Shown: positions 35,901 to 48,239, counted from the first letter of the stretch. The stretch is DNA of 64,000 nucleotides from Zhengitettix transpicula (GCA_037074705.1 CM073590.1:163244746-163308745); one strand, 5' to 3'. Notes: generated by a model from the sequence alone, not told the origin. Program-made: numbers and translations.

Positions 35901-38900
35901 CAGCAATTTGTTCGACAAGGACACGGAACATCGTGCTGCGCGGTTAAACTTCACGGACGATTTACGAACAGACAGCATATTACAGAACTATTGGAATTCA
36001 TTAGCCAACTATTACGGAAGAGGAAGGTTTTTATTTTAAATTAAATATCAATTTTGAAAAAATAAGAAATCAGTTTCATTCACTGAGTTAGCACTAGTGT
36101 TAAAATTCAGGCCATGATTGAATAAATGATTGAGGTATTGTGTTTACTACATCATTTAACGGAAGTTAATAATTTCTACGTTCAAGCATAAATCACGGAT
36201 AAGTAGTACTTCTTCCCCACTCCTGCAGTAGTTAAAACAACAAATTCTGCACTTGGTTTTCTTTGAGTTCTATTCAATATTTCTATAAGCCTTCAGAATA
36301 GTTGCGACGAATACCTTGGTCATTTATGGGAAAGGAAGAAACTAATGAATCGTTTTAAGTGAGAAACAGACAAGTCGAAGGTGTACGTGAGGTAAACGCA
36401 TTTGATTTACTGGCATACTTTCCATTCATTGTTCTAGGGTTTCGCTATAAGACTGATTAGTGAGAAACATATAAAGACAGATATTATCCGTAGACTACAA
36501 TTAAGATGTTTATTTAAATAAAAACCCATTTAGTCTTCATTTCTTCTTATTTTTTTTAAGAAAGGAAACTTTCGACGATAAGCTATATACAATAAAATGT
36601 AATACTTTGAGAAATAAAAATGACGTGTTTTGATTGAAAGACACTGAATAAATTAAGTATAAATTGGTTTCACTTAAATAAAGCATATTAAGTCATTATA
36701 TTTTTAGTGTGAAATGCTAAAAGGCGTTTAAATTTATTCGCACAATTTATTTTATGATTTGTGCATCTTAGAACATCAGTCATCTCATCAGATTTTCAAT
36801 GTTACTACGGTGACAATATTTTCCAGTTTAAAGTAATGATATCCCAGCCCTTCAAAAGTTTAAAAATAGACAAAAATCTATTGTTGAATTCTTTAAATCG
36901 TTTGTTAAAAATAGTTACTTTGATAAGAATATTGAGGACGGCTACACCGTAGTCTTATAATCGTGTTTGCTTAAATATGTTGTAAAATCTTATCACTAGA
37001 CATCCGGAAGTAAAATTTATATCACGCTCAGACTTTTGCAATTAATCAGAACACTTAAAGTCCATAAGCAATTTCAGCGATGTTTGAGAGTTCTTACGTC
37101 TACTTACTCTGAGAGAAATTTATTTTTCTTCCTTAATTTATTATTAGATTTAAAGTGGCACATCTGTCACGTCAAATGTACATAATTTTCAGTGAATGGC
37201 TTTCTGTTATCATATAATATCTGCCAGCGAAGAATGATGAAGGGATATTCGTAAAAGAAGAAAGGAATTGCTTTGTATATACGTGTCAAGTAATCCAACC
37301 TCTAAAAAACATTTTCACTGTTACCGCTATTCACTGTCCGACGTAGGAGCTTTACAAAAAAAAATCAGGATGAGCTTCCTTATACACAACTACTGTGAAC
37401 ATTGTAAGATTTCTAGGAAATTGGATTTTCCTGTTCTTATGGCCACTAATTTTGTTTTTTTTCGTAATTATTTTCTTGTTTTTTTATTTTATTCATGGTT
37501 ATAAATCCGCGCCCTAACTTATACTGTACCACGATTCATCATTTTCAGATGAGCCAATCCGCGAAATGTAGACTTGAGCATACGGTATTCCATCGATAAT
37601 ATTATGAAGCTATGAAATAACACATGTAAAACAACAAACAATAACAATACTATTCCCATTAGTAGCTTACGTTTATCAGCAGCCGGAGAAGGTATTTAGT
37701 GTGGATACGTGAATGTCAGACGTGTCTGCTCTTTTTTCTTCTTCTCCCCATTCCGCTCTTGACTGTGCCGTTACGTCGGCCTATCTTCCAAGGTCTGAGT
37801 GCGGCGCCAAAGGATCTTCCAAAAGCGGACGAATATTTCCCAAGGACGGACGAGTCCGGACCAAAACGTCCATAAGTGTATTGGACCGAAGCGGCGACTT
37901 TCGCCGCCTGACAGACTATGTATAGAATCTTACCTCCACGAGCCCCTGTTGACTATAGTCTAAAAAACACTCGGCATTCCATTTTCGGAGATTGTAACTT
38001 CAAAGAGACCTGGCGAGTGAAAGATTGAGGCATCAGAGCTACTCATTGGCCATTAGTGCCTGCTGGAAAATGATGAGTTGGTGATAATTGGTACCTCAGT
38101 AACTGGACCGAACAACTTTGGCTGCGAGATTTACGCGTAACATCCACGAAGCCTCCGAGAGAATACTTTAGATCTTCCTGAAAGTTATTTTGTAGCTGGT
38201 AAAGTAACGTGATTGAGATTTAAGTTCATAATTCCACGGTTTATCCAGTTTCTATTTAAAGTTGATCATCATTCAAATTCTTTCAGTAAATTACGGTGTA
38301 TTTCTTCCATTTCCAATAATTTTACCATTGAATGAGACCCAACCATAATCTTTCAAAGACATATTTTACGACTTGCGTAAAATAACTTTACTAACCTCAG
38401 AAATGTATTCCAGTGACAATGAAATATATTGAGATGACCAATTTATTATGCATCCAATAAAATTAAATCACTGCTGAGACCTTTTCTCTTTCTTTATTCT
38501 CAATATCATTTAACTGGAATCGGTACCTATAATGGTTTAATCCCGTCGACGAAAATTGGGCATCGACTTTTTTAAATATTGGGCAAAAGTTTTGATAGGA
38601 GGGAGGAATGTAAGGTACTTTGTGTCGGCACATATAACAGTCCTTCCGCGGAACCTATTAAGAGAAACATGACTCCTCTGGAAAAGGAAACATTACTTTG
38701 CTCGTAAAGTTAATTGCTTTTGCTTGTGCAGAGTTCATATGTGATCTTATGCCCCGGTACCCCACTCACCCCATCGCGTGGGAAGGCCGGAGGGGGTGAT
38801 TTACGAGTCGTGGAAGGGTCGACTTTATTGAGAATGAACACCTGTGTCGCTACGAGACGCACTCGGGGAAGAAAAAACAGACCGGTTCGGCGCCATTGTT

Positions 38901-39084
38901 GAGAGCGCAGACCCCGGGAATTCAGGTAGTTCTCCAGGCGAAAGGTCTAAACGGAATATCCGGAAAATAAATTCCTTTCTATTTATTCTCAACTCAGCAC
39001 TGTGTACATATTTGCTCTTTACTCCATGCCCCGTCGCATTATTGCGAACAATTTATCTTGGCGCCCTATACGAGGGAAGTAACA
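32971..39084. other. Low-copy sequence without a supported gene
   Basis: No clear coding exon or repeat copy in about 6 kb. Locally GC/CpG-richer blocks lie at 33470-33600, 35580-35990, 37700-37930 and 38735-38960. The 70-codon frame at 37713-37925 and the 62-codon frame at 38714-38902 have exon-like composition but no domain and no coherent splice boundaries. The block at 35580-35990 has no open frame and could be regulatory. Confidence 0.4.
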
Positions 39085-40010
39085 ACTTGATCGTAAGGTA
39101 CGTTTCCATTATGGCAAAGTCCATGGGATATGTCGCGCAACAAGCCCCGGCAACATGTTGCGCGTCATTGGTTCAATTTTACTGCGACGTCCGCAACATT
39201 TGTATGGTTTGTTTTGTACTTTTAATCGGATACAGTGTTTCTTTAGTGATTTTTCGGTTCGTTGAGCGAATACGGTCAACTTAGCTACTTCAATTCTTTT
39301 GGTAATGACTCGCGGGATCCATTAATTATTTAAAAAAGGCGAAAACGACCGAGATGGTGGATTAGAAGTTTTTTTTACTAGAAGACATTCGGAAGGAGTC
39401 CATAAATCGTTGATTCTTACGTCTCGAAAGTGGGGACGAGAATTTTTTTTAGAATGACAGCAAGTGATTTTGAACTTTTACTAAATCTTGATAGGCTGGA
39501 AATTCAACAGGAAATGCCGAAAACCAATTTAGCCCCGTAAATTTCCTTTTAACAGGTTTTCTACTCTTTTCTACTTTAATTTTTTCTCTGAGGTTTCGCA
39601 ACCTCAGTGAGCGAAGCTGATTATTAACATCTTCGATGTTTCTATTATTAGCGTTCCTATGGTTTGAATTTTTCATATTCCACAACAATGTCTCCCGTTC
39701 ATACAGTTCAATACGTTTCATCACATTTTGGCCACTCCAAAAAAAAACACTCTTAAGAAAGCATGTTTTTGAGGGTAGGTTAGGACCTGGACAGCGAGTG
39801 TAGGCTGCACTACGCATGGGCGTGTAATGGGAACATGTTGCAGTTCGTTTCCATTGTCCGTGCAGCATGTTGTGTTCCACAATCACTTGGGACATTTTTG
39901 TCCCCCAAACTTGTTGCACAACATGTTGCAGACTGTTTCCATTGCAACAAATTTTCGGACACATGTTGCGGGACAAATTTAGTAGCATTATGCTGGAAAT
40001 TATGAACAAC
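39085..40010 (-). mobile_element. MADF-containing DNA-transposon remnant with clustered CAACATGTTG palindromes
   Basis: The segment holds a MADF-domain coding fragment on the minus strand and, on both sides of it, palindromes of the type CAACATGTTG (39151-39160, 39832-39840, 39862-39873, 39919-39928, 39961-39969) and several GTTTCCATT motifs (about 39106, 39847 and 39935). MADF/Myb-like proteins are the second protein of PIF/Harbinger transposons, and short subterminal repeats are typical of transposase-binding sites, so I infer a Harbinger-type remnant. I could not define terminal inverted repeats, and no DDE transposase is visible. Confidence 0.45.
39479..39727 (-). pseudogene. MADF domain (DNA-binding) fragment
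   Basis: Within a 187-codon minus-strand frame (40012 to 39449), residues 96-178 resemble a MADF domain: VMKRIELYERETLLWN, then NHRNANNRN, LRLRNLREKIKVEKSRK and LNWFSAFPVEFP. These match the family pattern of an N-terminal IELY-x-LW-P/N helix, a K-x-R-N-R turn, an L-R-x-R-E--K helix and a final W/F-ysL segment. The usual stretch between the second and third blocks (W--IA) is shortened, so the domain is deleted internally. The first 90 or so codons of the frame overlap the CAACATGTTG repeat region and are probably not coding. It may be a transposon accessory protein or a decayed host MADF gene copy. Confidence 0.6.
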
Positions 40011-40796
40011 AACGGAAAATTTTTACTTCTGCAGAGTTTACCTAGTTTCTGTTAAGTAAATACGAAAATATTAAGTATTACTAGATCAGGGATCCTTCAT
40101 TCCGGAATATCCGTGAAATGAAGTGAATTGTCACGGTCCGCAACCATAATTACATAAGTCGCCAATCCACAGTGAAAGGGGAGAGGCCATGCTTATAGCA
40201 AATCCTTCCGCTTTTTTCTTAATATTCAGCCAAAATTGTTCCCATAGCTCCTGGTTGAGCGCCCGCTGAACCTTTGTTACACATTCGTCCACTAAAAGAC
40301 CATTCCGTCATACGTGTACTACGGGACCACGTCGTGATCGTCAGTTAAGTGGAGAAAGCCTTTCTGTAAACGAGACCTCAACACAAAGAAAATAATCTCG
40401 AAATGTGTATCTCAGTGATATCACATGCATTATTTAGGTAGAAGCTTTAAAACGCCGTGACCAAGTCTTTCATTTTAGCACGTAATCCATCAACATAACG
40501 TTCTCAATGTAACCGTTCTTGTCGGAGGAGGCGTAGTTTACTGACGTGTCAGTGGACAAAATTATTATAGGTATTGTAGCTGGAGCGAATCTCGAAACGT
40601 GTTTTTTTAAAAAATTTCAAATTAGCGTTCATGTCGTTTGGTGGGTGATACTTTAGATACCATGCAATAATATTATTCCGTAGGATTCACCAATGTCCGG
40701 TTAATTATTTGGAAAATAATTTCTCTGATTTTGTTCCTAATTGTTCATTCATTTTCACTCTTTCTTATTTGGAGAGAATATCGTTTATTCAAAGTG
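40011..40796. other. Sequence without supported genes
   Basis: No coding region or repeat copy recognised. Confidence 0.45.
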
Positions 40797-40799
40797 TAA

Positions 40800-40905
40800 T
40801 ATACTTCACTACCGCCGTTTTTTAATATATTTATTAACTATAGGTTTTATACTTCACGACCGCTGTTTTTTTAATATATTTATTAACTATAGGTTTTATT
40901 TAGTT
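40800..40905. repeat. Tandem duplication, about 50-bp unit, two copies
   Basis: The unit ATACTTCAC(T/G)ACCGC(C/T)G, a T run, AATATATTTATTAACTATAGG and TTTTAT occurs twice in a row (about 40801-40850 and 40851-40902) with only a few differences. The near identity indicates a recent local duplication. Confidence 0.9.
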
Positions 40906-43900
40906 TGAAATAATTCAGGAAATGAAGATGCAAGTTTGAACCTTCTGCATGCTTCTTCACTTCTCTTTGAAGATGAACAGTTTTCTCTTCAAAAAAATTA
41001 TTAGCTATCAAAATAACAAGCGAGTGATTCAATTAAAATTAGCTCTGAATGAGAGACAATTAACTTCTATCATTATTGCTTTTAAGTATCACCAAATGAT
41101 TTCGCGCTTGGCGAAGGTGCAGAATCGTTTGTCTGTTGTATGACGTCTAATAATACAGACTCATTGATATTAAGTGTCCATTAAGTCAATCTAATCTAAT
41201 GTTCTACTACATAAAATGGGGTTCATATCGTGCTGTTCCGCTATTCACCCGCGTTCTGATTTCCCAGAAAATAGAACACCCATGACCTGGGCCGCAGTTA
41301 TGGCGCCGGATAGGAAACAAGAGATCACTTTCTTTGTTAGTGTGTGTGACCGTAAAATTGACATTTCAACAGAATGTCGTATGTTTAGAAGGCAAACCTG
41401 CCTCGACAGGACAAGGGCTTCCGATAGACCTCCGCCACCTGCTCCTTTACACCGTGAAATACAACGTCGTCCTCTAACGCCCTCGCAGGTCCTCTCATTT
41501 ATGGTCCGAATTGGCAATATTGTATAACTCTCGGGCGTGTAAATAACATCTTGTGAACGTAGACGTCAGCGGAGTAGAGGTGCCCGTAATTTATAACTGT
41601 TCGTAAACCTTTGCCTGCCTCTTCACTGAACTGGAATACATTGGTCCTGGCGAGGATATTCACAAAGAAAAGCAACAGCCAATAAACATTTGTAAATAAA
41701 ATATACTGACCCGTCAAACATTATATTTTTTTAAAGTAACTGTAAAACTTCGAAGACAAGTGAAAACAATTACTCAATACTTCTACGTAACAATGTGAAA
41801 ATGTAACCAACTATTCAGTCACAGTGAGCAATGAACTTTAACGGTTGCCGGTCAGGTGCACGTTATCCAAATCCCATTGGGTGATTTTATTATTTCTTGT
41901 TTAAAGACCGTGTCTTTTTTTTCTTTGTATTTGGATGTTACCGATGCGAGAACGAGGTCTAAACAAGCACGTAACACCGTTGATAACAGTTACAACAGAG
42001 CTGCAGCGCATAAACATCACCTTAACGGCCTGATCAAATATAATTCAGAAATGTTTACATTGTAGCGCCTGACAATAGAAATGCATCTTATATGTCATTT
42101 ATTCGTGAATTACGCGGTCGCTCCATAATTTTGATGAGATAGTTCGCGAGGTGCTTCCGATAACACAACCCGTTTAAGACATGTTTTTGGCTGCTAAACA
42201 TTTTTCGAACGTGTTTTTAAGACGACCCACACATATTGTATGGGATTTAGACCTGTTGAACAGTAAGCTCTATATCTACTTGAATAACATAGTCGCTTTC
42301 TGCACACCTGTGTTTTTTAGGATGACGGCAAGGGCAGAGCTAACGGACAGTCTACACACATTACATAGAGATTAATTTTACAGTCCTACTAGATAAAATA
42401 ATCCAAAAAATGAAATGTGTTTACTGTCTGCTAGTAGGAAATAATTCTTTCTCAAATGAAACAATCGCATGATATCACCATGTGTTTGCTCCTTAACGCC
42501 ACATTTGATGTGATATTAAAAACAATATATTTTAAGAAACACATCACATTGTAGCATCAGTATTCGGGTTTTGTGAAAAAAAATAACAAATTTTTAACAT
42601 TTCTCATTTAAAAATAAATATATCGCTTTATGGTTATTATCGCGACTAAACATTTTGAACTTGATGAGCTGAATTTGTTGAAAATTGTGAGAAAATGTAA
42701 CTATGAGTATTGATCGAGTATTCAATTGTCTGAACAGAAAAGAAGAAGAACCACAAAAAGAACGAATTTTAACAATGTAAACAGTCTGTATATAAAAGAT
42801 CAGATCTCCAGAATATCTGAAAAGGATGTTTAGTAATTTTTCGCTCACCCACCTGCATTTTATTACAGGTTCAGATTCTGCAGTTTTGTCTGAAAATTTT
42901 TTATCTGTACGCCACAGGTTTCGTTGTATTTGCCAAAAATGGAACATGGATACTTGCGTGTGCAAATGAGAATATTTTGGAAAATATTTTGAGCGAAACA
43001 CCAAGGAACGAGAGGGCGATACACACGTGGCGCTAAATTTATTGTACTTAATACAATGTTCAATGAGACGGGTTTTAAATCCAAATATTTCCCGAAAGAT
43101 TTACATCCCAGTCCATCTTTGATTTTTTACGACTATAGTGCTATTTACGGCGAACGGAAAATAGATTCGGGCAAAAAGTACTTAATTTATTATGCAAAAT
43201 CTGAATCTGAAATAAAAAATGGGGGGGGGGTTGTTTAATATTTCAAAATTTTTCGCCCTTTGCACCCTCCAGGAAGGGATAATAGTGATGACTTACATTT
43301 ACCACTATACATAGCTCTAAAATATGTTCAACTCATGGTTGTCCAATTTTTCATCAAGACCCCCAATCTTTTTCACACCCACAGAATGTATTATTTATTT
43401 GTCTTTAAAGGTTGTTTCGATTGATTTATTGTATTGTGCGCCGCCCAAGTATTTCAGTTTTGGTTAAATGAAGCTTGGACGGATTGTTCGAAATGGCTGT
43501 TTAAAATGCATTGCAGAAAGTAACTGTCGCGTCGTGTTATATAGGAATAACAAGTCTTCCCACGCGGCCTGGAATTATTTATGCGATCTACGGCCTTGAA
43601 GAGCAAGACAGACGAATTTGACAGGACTCGAAGGACAGAAGTTCCCGTGGGGTGTGGCAAAAGTTCGCTGAATTCGTTGGCTGGATGCCAACTTCGCCGC
43701 TTGCCACCCTCAAACAGTTAAATACGTATAATGGTCAAGGCTTTCGCTTATTCCCACAGACGCCATTTAATGATTTTGGCAACGTACGCTTGAAAATATC
43801 AATTTATTCTGGGAATTTCTGGTAAAGTAGATGATACGGCGAGGAATCAAAAGATTTTCCAGAAAGACAATCACGAAGTGTTCCATGGATTTGAACAAGT

Positions 43901-44020
43901 ATTTCATGCTTAATTATCTTAATTTACAGCTACCCGGAATAGGAAAAATTATAAAAGCTTTAATTTAATGATATGCTAGATTGAAACTAAAAAGAAAATT
44001 ATCAGCTTTATTGAAGTTAT
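40906..44020. other. Sequence without supported genes
   Basis: Open frames up to 136 codons (42594-43004, minus) have no recognisable domain. A G10 run lies at 43221-43230. The 103-codon plus frame at 41216-41527 has more balanced composition but no features that I recognise, and its opposite strand is open as well. Confidence 0.45.
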
Positions 44021-44055
44021 GCCAACGACTTTTTAGATAGAACTTCTTCAGTATC
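44020..44055 (-). repeat. Weak hammerhead-like fragment
   Basis: The minus strand reads ACTGAAGAAGTTCTATC, then TAAAAAGTCG and TTGGCATAACTTCAATAAA. The CTGAAGA box is present, but stem II and GAAAC are not convincing. It ends 40 bp before retroposon copy 5. Confidence 0.25.
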
Positions 44056-44095
44056 TTTTTGCCATTATAATCGCAAATAAAAGATCATAGACAAA

Positions 44096-44482
44096 CCTTA
44101 GGCATGCGGTAAAAGTTGGCCTCTATTCCTATTGGAATAGTCGGCCCGCTGCCTCTTAAACTGGTTGAGGAATAAAGAAGGGAAGCTTGCGCCTCACAGA
44201 AAACCTACTCCTGTCACCGGATGGGCATTGGACAAGTACCAAATGCCGGAATGATTTGATGCAGGTTTTTATAGGGTTTTCCCTGCATCACTTTTAGGCT
44301 AATTGCGGGGTAGGATGCTTGAAACAACAACCTGGGGCCCCTATTTAGCCCTTGCACTAGCTTTCCGCATCTCACTATTCTTCCCCTTTCTTAATATTCT
44401 ATAAGAATGTAGTGCTCAGAATATGGATTATCCTACGCATAGCCTATCTACACACATACATATATATAATAATAATAATAAT
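44096..44482 (+). mobile_element. Retroposon family A, copy 5 (5'-truncated, short-repeat tail)
   Basis: Starts at AGGCATGCGGTAAAAG and contains TCGGCCCGCTGCCTC, ACAAGTACCAAATGCC, GATGCAGGTTTTTATAGGG, GGTAGGATGCTTGAAA and GGGCCCC in order. The end has the CGCATAGCCTATCTACAC block, followed by CATATATATAATAATAATAAT, so it belongs to the subtype whose tail is a short tandem repeat rather than poly-A. Confidence 0.85.
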
Positions 44483-44689
44483 ATGGATAGGGAATCCAGT
44501 TTTCTAAAAATTACACATAACAATTTAACAACATAAAATATTTCAATATTTTTTTGTCTCACTGTGTAGATAGATTTTTTATATTCTGCCGAATTCTAAA
44601 TTTTGATCATAGAAGTCTTCGGAGCTCTAATAATGTCTATCTAACGAATAAAGTAATTTGTCGAGTTGATGTGACGTTAGTTTTGTAAC

Positions 44690-44945
44690 AGCGATTCAGA
44701 TGTCTAGTAACATTTACACACTGCTCACCAGCAGTCCATTAGTGGTATTATTAATTGTCGAGGGAGTCGCTTGAACTGAGGTCGTACCGGACGCGTGTGC
44801 CAAAACATAGACCAGACAAACAACTGCAAAAAAAGCGCTCCGCAACAATTAATTAGCGCTCAGGCGCTGCTCCGCTAATCACTTCGTACAGCTAACGAGA
44901 CTTCTGACTGGACGCTTTTCCTCACAACTAATTCAATTATTGTCA
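44690..44945. other. GC-richer block, possible regulatory sequence
   Basis: Contains AATTAATTAGCGCTCAGGCGC and CTGCTCCGCTAATCACTTCG, which include two homeodomain-type cores (TAATTAG and TAATCA) close to CpG-rich text. No open frame of note. Regulatory function is only a guess from composition. Confidence 0.2.
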
Positions 44946-45316
44946 TGCGGTCTCCAAGCGGAAAGCCTTGTACTGCATAGTCCACGTGCTTCATCGAAGC
45001 CAATGCATTCTACGGCGACCGTCACATCGACTGCATTGATCAATTCCTCGATTTTTTTACTTTTTATAGTTCTATTATTTTACGACGTTAACTCTCATTT
45101 GCTGGTTTGCTTAGATTTTTGGTTTTGACTTCATCCAATAATCCCGCTCCTGGAACAGTTCCACACAAAAATTAGATTGAACACCATCCAACACCTTACC
45201 CCATCACCTGTTCCAATTTTTTTTTATCGTTTTACCTTATTACAAATTTTTAAGGTCAAATGTCCATCATTTACAGTTCTCCTAATAAACTTTCATTCTT
45301 GATAAAGAACCACTAG

Positions 45317-45440
45317 GACCCACTTGACACCCGCAACAAACATTGTATAGTTTACAAAATCTCTTACTCTAATTGTAATTCTTGCTACGTAGGAAAAACA
45401 AAACGATCTCTTAATAATTATAAAAATAATTATCTATTGA
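45317..45440 (+). pseudogene. Penelope-like element: GIY-YIG endonuclease fragment (second copy)
   Basis: From 45317 the plus-strand frame reads DPLDTRNKHCIVYKI, SYSNCNSCYVG and KTKRSLNNYKNNY. This has the VYKI strand, a cysteine pair spaced as in Penelope-like elements (C-x2-C) and the YVG-KT-R-L active-site segment. The stop just upstream (45313-45315) and the loss of the conserved TR-EH part after RSL show decay. It is more similar to canonical Penelope endonucleases than the copy at 3940-4235, which lacks the cysteines. The two are therefore different elements or different decay states. Confidence 0.75.
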
Positions 45441-46984
45441 AAACATTTCAAGACCTTTCCAAACTTATACCCCGTAAAACGGCAGGAAAGTAGTATTTGT
45501 TGTAAACGCCTACAAGTTATTTGAGAAGCTTATTTACACTCCTTGGAGGCTATAAATTCAATTTTAATAAATGTTTCTTATCGAGTTTCAAGAAATCAGC
45601 TCAGTCGTTTCGCAAGTTATATATTATCGACATCGAAGCCTGGTGGGTTGCTACATGGATCACAACTTGACCCTCCATTTTTATTGACTCCGTGGTTAGC
45701 ATAAAATCCGTATCCGCTTGTAGCCCGTCCCGTATCGTCTTCGAGACCGTATTCATCACTTAACTAATTAACTTGCAAATCGGCAACAAAAATTTATGTG
45801 CTAATTAGTATTTCATTTCTAATTTAAGGCTGGCTTGAGTGTCTTCTTAAATATGGATCAACATATCTGCAGCCAAGTATTAACTGCGGTTGACAGTCTC
45901 TAGAGTGTTTTACATTAGTGAAGTAATGGTGTTAGAGTTCAACTCCCACGACAGGCTCCTCCAGATACGGATGCGGAGTTCTGGAGTCAAGCCAACGAGG
46001 TCACTGCTCCGATACTTGTTACATCTGCTCAATTACGCCCCCAAATCTGTTCTTCTGTTCAGAAATATTTGAAAAATAGTAGTTGCAATCGTAATTGACT
46101 TGAAATAATCTAAATCTAGATGTTTTCATATCAATAAATGTCACGAATCTTAATGCTAACAAACAGTGCGGTTTATGTTTAGATTTGAAACTGTTGCCTA
46201 CGGCGTTCAAAACGTACATATTCAGGGTAACTAGTTTAGAAATTGATATATGGGACCATAAAATAAGATTTTAGAAAAGCAATGGTGATAACGAAATCGT
46301 CATTTCAAAAAGCCGAAAACTTTTTCGAGTGAAAAATCAATTCGAGACTTAGTCGGTGAAACAGACTACTTGGGTTTGTTACATTTTGAATTTTTAAAAT
46401 ATTATAAGTTGACGTTGACAACTACACAAAGATTACAGTGGTACTAATCGTCAAAAATTTCTTGAATTCCAGTGAACAGTTTTGGAAATGATGTTAACTG
46501 CCCTGATCGCAGAAATTGATTTTGAGAACGACACCATTATTCCTTTACTAAATTCAATTAATGGTATAAACACTAGTTTTACGATTTCTTCTTCTTAAAC
46601 ACCCAAATATATACACACACTTTTTCTGAGTTAACTGAAACCCAAGTAGTCGCTTTTGATAATCGCGAAATCTCGTATGTCCGTGGTTAGCGCTTCGGGA
46701 AGGAAATTTTGGTCCAAAATTATTTCGAAATGGAACAGCGCGGAGATTTTCGGTTTGCAAGTCTCGAAAGAGTAGATTGAAATTTAGATATCCCTTCCCT
46801 TTGTGTTAAACTGTTCCAAAGTCTTTATTTAAGAGATACGTTTTGTTTTTGATCCTTAAAGAAACGTGCTTTCGCGCCATGCTTGATACGAAATATGGAA
46901 GAAGCATCAGAAAATTGACACCGGATTACTAAAAATATTGCATTTTGAGGGTTTTTTGCACGAGTGTTTTTTCTTCAATTATCT
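45441..46984. other. Sequence without supported genes
   Basis: A 14-base exact inverted pair (GACTACTTGGGTTT at about 46364 and its reverse complement near 46639) brackets about 260 bp of AT-rich sequence and may mark a small decayed element. No coding region is recognised. Confidence 0.4.
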
Positions 46985-47140
46985 GTGGCAAAATGAAAAA
47001 AATCACGTCTGATTGAAAATAATGAATAAGAAAGACAGCCTATTGAGACAAAAAGGGTAATATAAATACCACACAACGTTTCTGGGATCTTTGTCCCTTT
47101 CGGCAATGGCTCAGAAGAGCCCAGACAAACACAACTACAT
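46985..47140 (-). repeat. Half copy of the TATAAATACCACA hammerhead-like element
   Basis: The minus strand carries GAAAGGGAC, loop AAAGA, TCCCAGAAACGTTGTGTGG, then TATTTATATTACCC and the GTCTTTCTTATTCATTA outer block. It is closest to the arm at 19599-19662, with the GGGA/TCCC hairpin fully kept. CTGAAGA has decayed to GCCGAAA. The second arm is missing. Confidence 0.6.
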
Positions 47141-47626
47141 TTGTCAACTGACTTTATTCATTATCTGTGCCAAACTCAGAAAATTTCATTTCCAGTACGA
47201 GTTCTACTTATATTTGAGCCTTAGTACTAATTTTCAATAGGTTCATGTATTTCGATTTATCACTAAATAAGTGCATTATTTTTTTAGAATATATAACTAA
47301 GTTAATGTTTACTTTTCATAGTGTACGTTTTATTTCAATTCCTGCACCTCTGTATTTCATTTCTTAAATATTTTTAACTGTAGCGCTTTATACTGACAAA
47401 CGGCCGTGTGCCTCATATTTTTTTTCTTGACGTAGCTGCGGGCCAAATCCACTCTTTAGTAAGATAATCTCCTTACTTTAACTATTCAAAATCTCGTCGC
47501 AAATGGTAAGCCATCGGCGAGAAAGTAATTGTCACTGGATTGTAAAATATATTTCTCATTTATTATCCTGCACGGTGAAATCTCTTAGTTATCGTACAGT
47601 CAAATTTAAAAGACGTGGATTTTTTT

Positions 47627-48151
47627 TTTAGGGCAATAGGCTACATGAGGGTAATCCACTTAGGGCAACTCCCCTTTAATAGCATAGGAAGGGATTTGAA
47701 AGGGGGGGATGCGGAAGGGTAGAGGAAGGTAGCCAAGGGTTAACTAGGGCCCCCGGGCTATATTTTAAGGATCCTACCCGGCATTCGCCTAAAGGAATGC
47801 AGGGAAAACCTTAGAAAAACCTGCATCGGGTAGGTCGGGCATTGGGTACTTGTCCCACGCCCTTCCGATAGCGGGAGAGGAGTTTGCTGTGGGGACGCAG
47901 CTTACCCCTCGCCATGCCTTGGCCTGTTTAGGAGGCAGCTGGCCGACTATTCCAATAGGAATAGCGGACAACTCTTGCCGTATGCCCAAGGTTTGCGACC
48001 CCGGAACATACACCTCTCAAAACAGACCGAGGTGCCTCGGCATGTGGGAACCTTAGTTCAAAAAAAACCAGAGAGATGTGAGAGCATCCCCAAAGGTAGC
48101 CCCCGCCAGAGCTCTCTGGGAAGGTTCACCTGCGAGAAATCCTCTCGCAGG
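47627..48151 (-). mobile_element. Retroposon family A, copy 6 (near full length)
   Basis: Reads on the minus strand from AAGCCTGCGAGAGGATTTCT (5' end, about 48151) to a tail seen as T10 at 47627. The 5' end folds as a perfect hairpin, CCTGCGAGA with TCTCGCAGG. It is the left arm of the head-to-head palindrome and is about 94-95% like copy 7 by visual comparison over the central blocks. No clear target duplication was found around this copy. Confidence 0.9.
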
Positions 48152-48239
48152 CTTAATAAATATTGGTCAAATATTTTAATGAAAAATCTTCAAGCCTTAA
48201 TAAATATTGGTCAAATATTTTAATGAAAAATCTTCAAGC
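48152..48239. repeat. 44-bp tandem duplication at the palindrome centre
   Basis: The unit CTTAATAAATATTGGTCAAA plus ATATTTTAATGAAAAATCTTCAAGC occurs at 48152-48195 and again, identically, at 48196-48239, between the two 5' ends of copies 6 and 7. The last part of the unit is also the 5' half of the target duplication of copy 7. Confidence 0.95.

Noticed and set aside
38732..38925. Possible internal exon between TTGCTTTTGCTTGTGCAG and TTCAGGTAG
   Set aside because: All three frames contain stops before the donor site, so it cannot be an internal coding exon.
46362..46655. Inverted pair GACTACTTGGGTTT 260 bp apart as a MITE
   Set aside because: Only 14 bases match, and similarity decays immediately. 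No target duplication is visible.
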